Positions 5,385 through 5,997 of a DNA stretch of 5,997 nt are shown here, piece after piece. The notes below the pieces were generated by a model, which saw only the letters and a program-made list of their open reading frames with translations, was not told where the DNA came from and made no database searches. Position numbers and translations under genes: made by a program. Source of the DNA: Syntrophobacterales bacterium (GTDB lineage: Bacteria > Desulfobacterota > Syntrophia > Syntrophales > UBA6807); the NCBI GenBank assembly GCA_021159265.1, contig JAGGSD010000370.1, positions 1 to 5,997 on the forward strand. Direction: 5' to 3'. Positions within the stretch are counted from its first letter, which is position 1, and each line of letters opens with the position of its first letter.

Positions 5385-5702
5385 CTATATTTCTGCTTTA
5401 CCTCCTCTTTCATCACCTCCTTCCTTATAGCCTTTCAGGCTTCTTTTCTGCCGCGAGAATATCTCTCTCGCAATTTCAACTTTATCCTTGCCATCGGTTT
5501 GAATCCCCTGCCTGATTGCCTCTTCCATAAGCAACTCACCCGACTCGGAGATAAGAGGATAGCAACTCTCGAAAGATGTAAAATAATCGTCCTCCTTTTT
5601 TGAGGATATTTCGTCCTTATATGGACCAGCTAATTCATGGAGGAGTTTAGCAGCTTTACCCCAGATATCATTTGTCAGAAACTTTCTTCTGCCAGTGTCC
5701 AT
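5385..5702 (-). CDS. 105-aa soluble protein with Tat-like RRKFL start, unknown function
   Basis: This is the first gene of the minus-strand operon. It begins MDTGRRKFLTNDIWGKAAKLL. RRKFL mimics a Tat consensus but is followed by an amphipathic segment rather than a hydrophobic one, so export is unlikely. The body is mostly charged and probably helical, with a distinctive segment YFTSFESCYPLISESGELLMEEA (40-62) containing the only cysteine (C47). The tail is glycine- and charge-rich. I do not recognise the family. GGAGG (5715-5719) lies 12 bases before the ATG, a longish spacing, and no alternative start codon is nearby. The next gene begins 46 bases after its stop. A cytoplasmic partner, chaperone or assembly factor for the downstream membrane proteins is conceivable. 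Confidence 0.7.
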   Translation of the reverse strand: MDTGRRKFLTNDIWGKAAKLLHELAGPYKDEISSKKEDDYFTSFESCYPLISESGELLMEEAIRQGIQTDGKDKVEIAREIFSRQKRSLKGYKEGGDERGGKAEI

Positions 5703-5942
5703 GGCTATTACTATCCTCCAATCAGCTTATTCGGATAACGCCGATTGTTTTCTGAATAATTAAGGCTTTTGGGATTGCGCAAAATCTGCGTAATTGAGTT
5801 GAGACCAGACTTTTATACTCTCGAAAGGAAACCATCATCTCTGAAGCCTCCCGAAATCGGGTTCGGATAGGTTTATACAGAAAGCTCAAAGCACGACTAT
5901 AAAATACGATCTAATGGCATCAAACAAGCAGATTATTAATAT
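5703..5942. other. Intergenic leader upstream of the four-gene operon
   Basis: This 240-base stretch holds no supportable gene on either strand. Apart from the candidate promoter near 5900 and the ribosome site of the 105-aa gene, I see only a small inverted repeat cccga/tcggg (5850-5861) with a loop too tight for a strong hairpin as drawn, and a short cgca/tgcg symmetry around 5780. Nothing resembles a known riboswitch. Confidence 0.5.
5896..5923 (-). promoter_or_regulatory. Candidate sigma-70 promoter of the four-gene operon
   Basis: On the minus strand TTGATG (5923-5918) and TATAGT (5901-5896) match four and five of six consensus positions, with a 16-base spacer. Transcription would start near 5889 and leave a leader of roughly 185 bases before the 105-aa gene. 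It is the best pair seen in this gap, judged by eye only. Confidence 0.3.
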
Positions 5943-5997
5943 GAGACCTTTGCAGAATGTTCAATTTTGTTCAAGTTCAAGGAAGGCGAAGATTTTA
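5943..5997. mobile_element. Possible terminus of an insertion sequence or MITE (runs out of window)
   Basis: gagacctttgcag (5943-5955) resembles, from memory, terminal inverted repeats of a group of insertion sequences and MITEs beginning gagacctttgca. It is followed by three copies of gttcaa (5959, 5969, 5975), and no protein is encoded in the visible part. The opposite end and target duplication would lie beyond the window, so the call is tentative. Confidence 0.35.

Noticed and set aside
5349..5409. Minus-strand 16-codon frame MKEEVKQKYRQ... after aaggaggtg at the end of the 105-aa gene
   Set aside because: The ribosome-like sequence is only two bases from the ATG, and the purine-rich bases are explained by codons of the 105-aa protein's glycine/charged tail.
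1..5997. CRISPR array, tRNA or rRNA genes
   Set aside because: No regularly spaced direct repeats and no tRNA- or rRNA-like sequences were seen on either strand.

Overview
The window reads as bacterial chromosome of about average GC, with strong AGGAGG-type ribosome binding sites, a twin-arginine (Tat) export signal and debris of mobile or accessory DNA at both edges. Gene style and short palindromic clutter would fit an anaerobic deltaproteobacterial (Desulfobacterota-like) lineage, but no marker gene is present and this placement is a guess.

Left part (1-1057) is mosaic accessory DNA. It holds what looks like the last codons of an antitoxin-like gene, an orphan C-terminal tail of a DegT/DnrJ-type aminotransferase, and, on the minus strand, a toxin-antitoxin pair. 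The RelE/HigB-like toxin (279-590) looks intact. The antitoxin reading frame (838-587) overlaps the toxin start but carries an in-frame TAA at codon 5. A large GC-rich palindrome lies upstream of the pair (933-988), and a smaller element with the same 9-base core lies at 79-94.

Middle part (1058-2620, plus strand) is a full-length FGGY-family carbohydrate kinase standing alone. It is bracketed by a perfect 19-base inverted repeat, one copy 14 bases before its start codon and one 45 bases after its stop codon. This is the clearest unexplained structure in the window.

Right part (5702-2757, minus strand) is a tight four-gene operon that converges on the kinase at a 13-bp hairpin. In transcription order it encodes a 105-aa soluble protein with an RRKFL start, a 421-aa polytopic membrane protein with 30 tryptophans and about ten membrane segments, a 38-aa single-span membrane microprotein, and a 389-aa Tat-signal metallo-beta-lactamase-fold protein of the COG1237 type with its metal motifs intact. 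Spacing (46, 16 and 13 bases) and a clear ribosome site for each of the last three genes suggest one functional unit: a membrane assembly with a metallohydrolase-fold domain on the outer face of the cytoplasmic membrane. I do not recognise a described system with this composition. The last 55 bases look like the terminus of an insertion sequence or MITE running out of the window.
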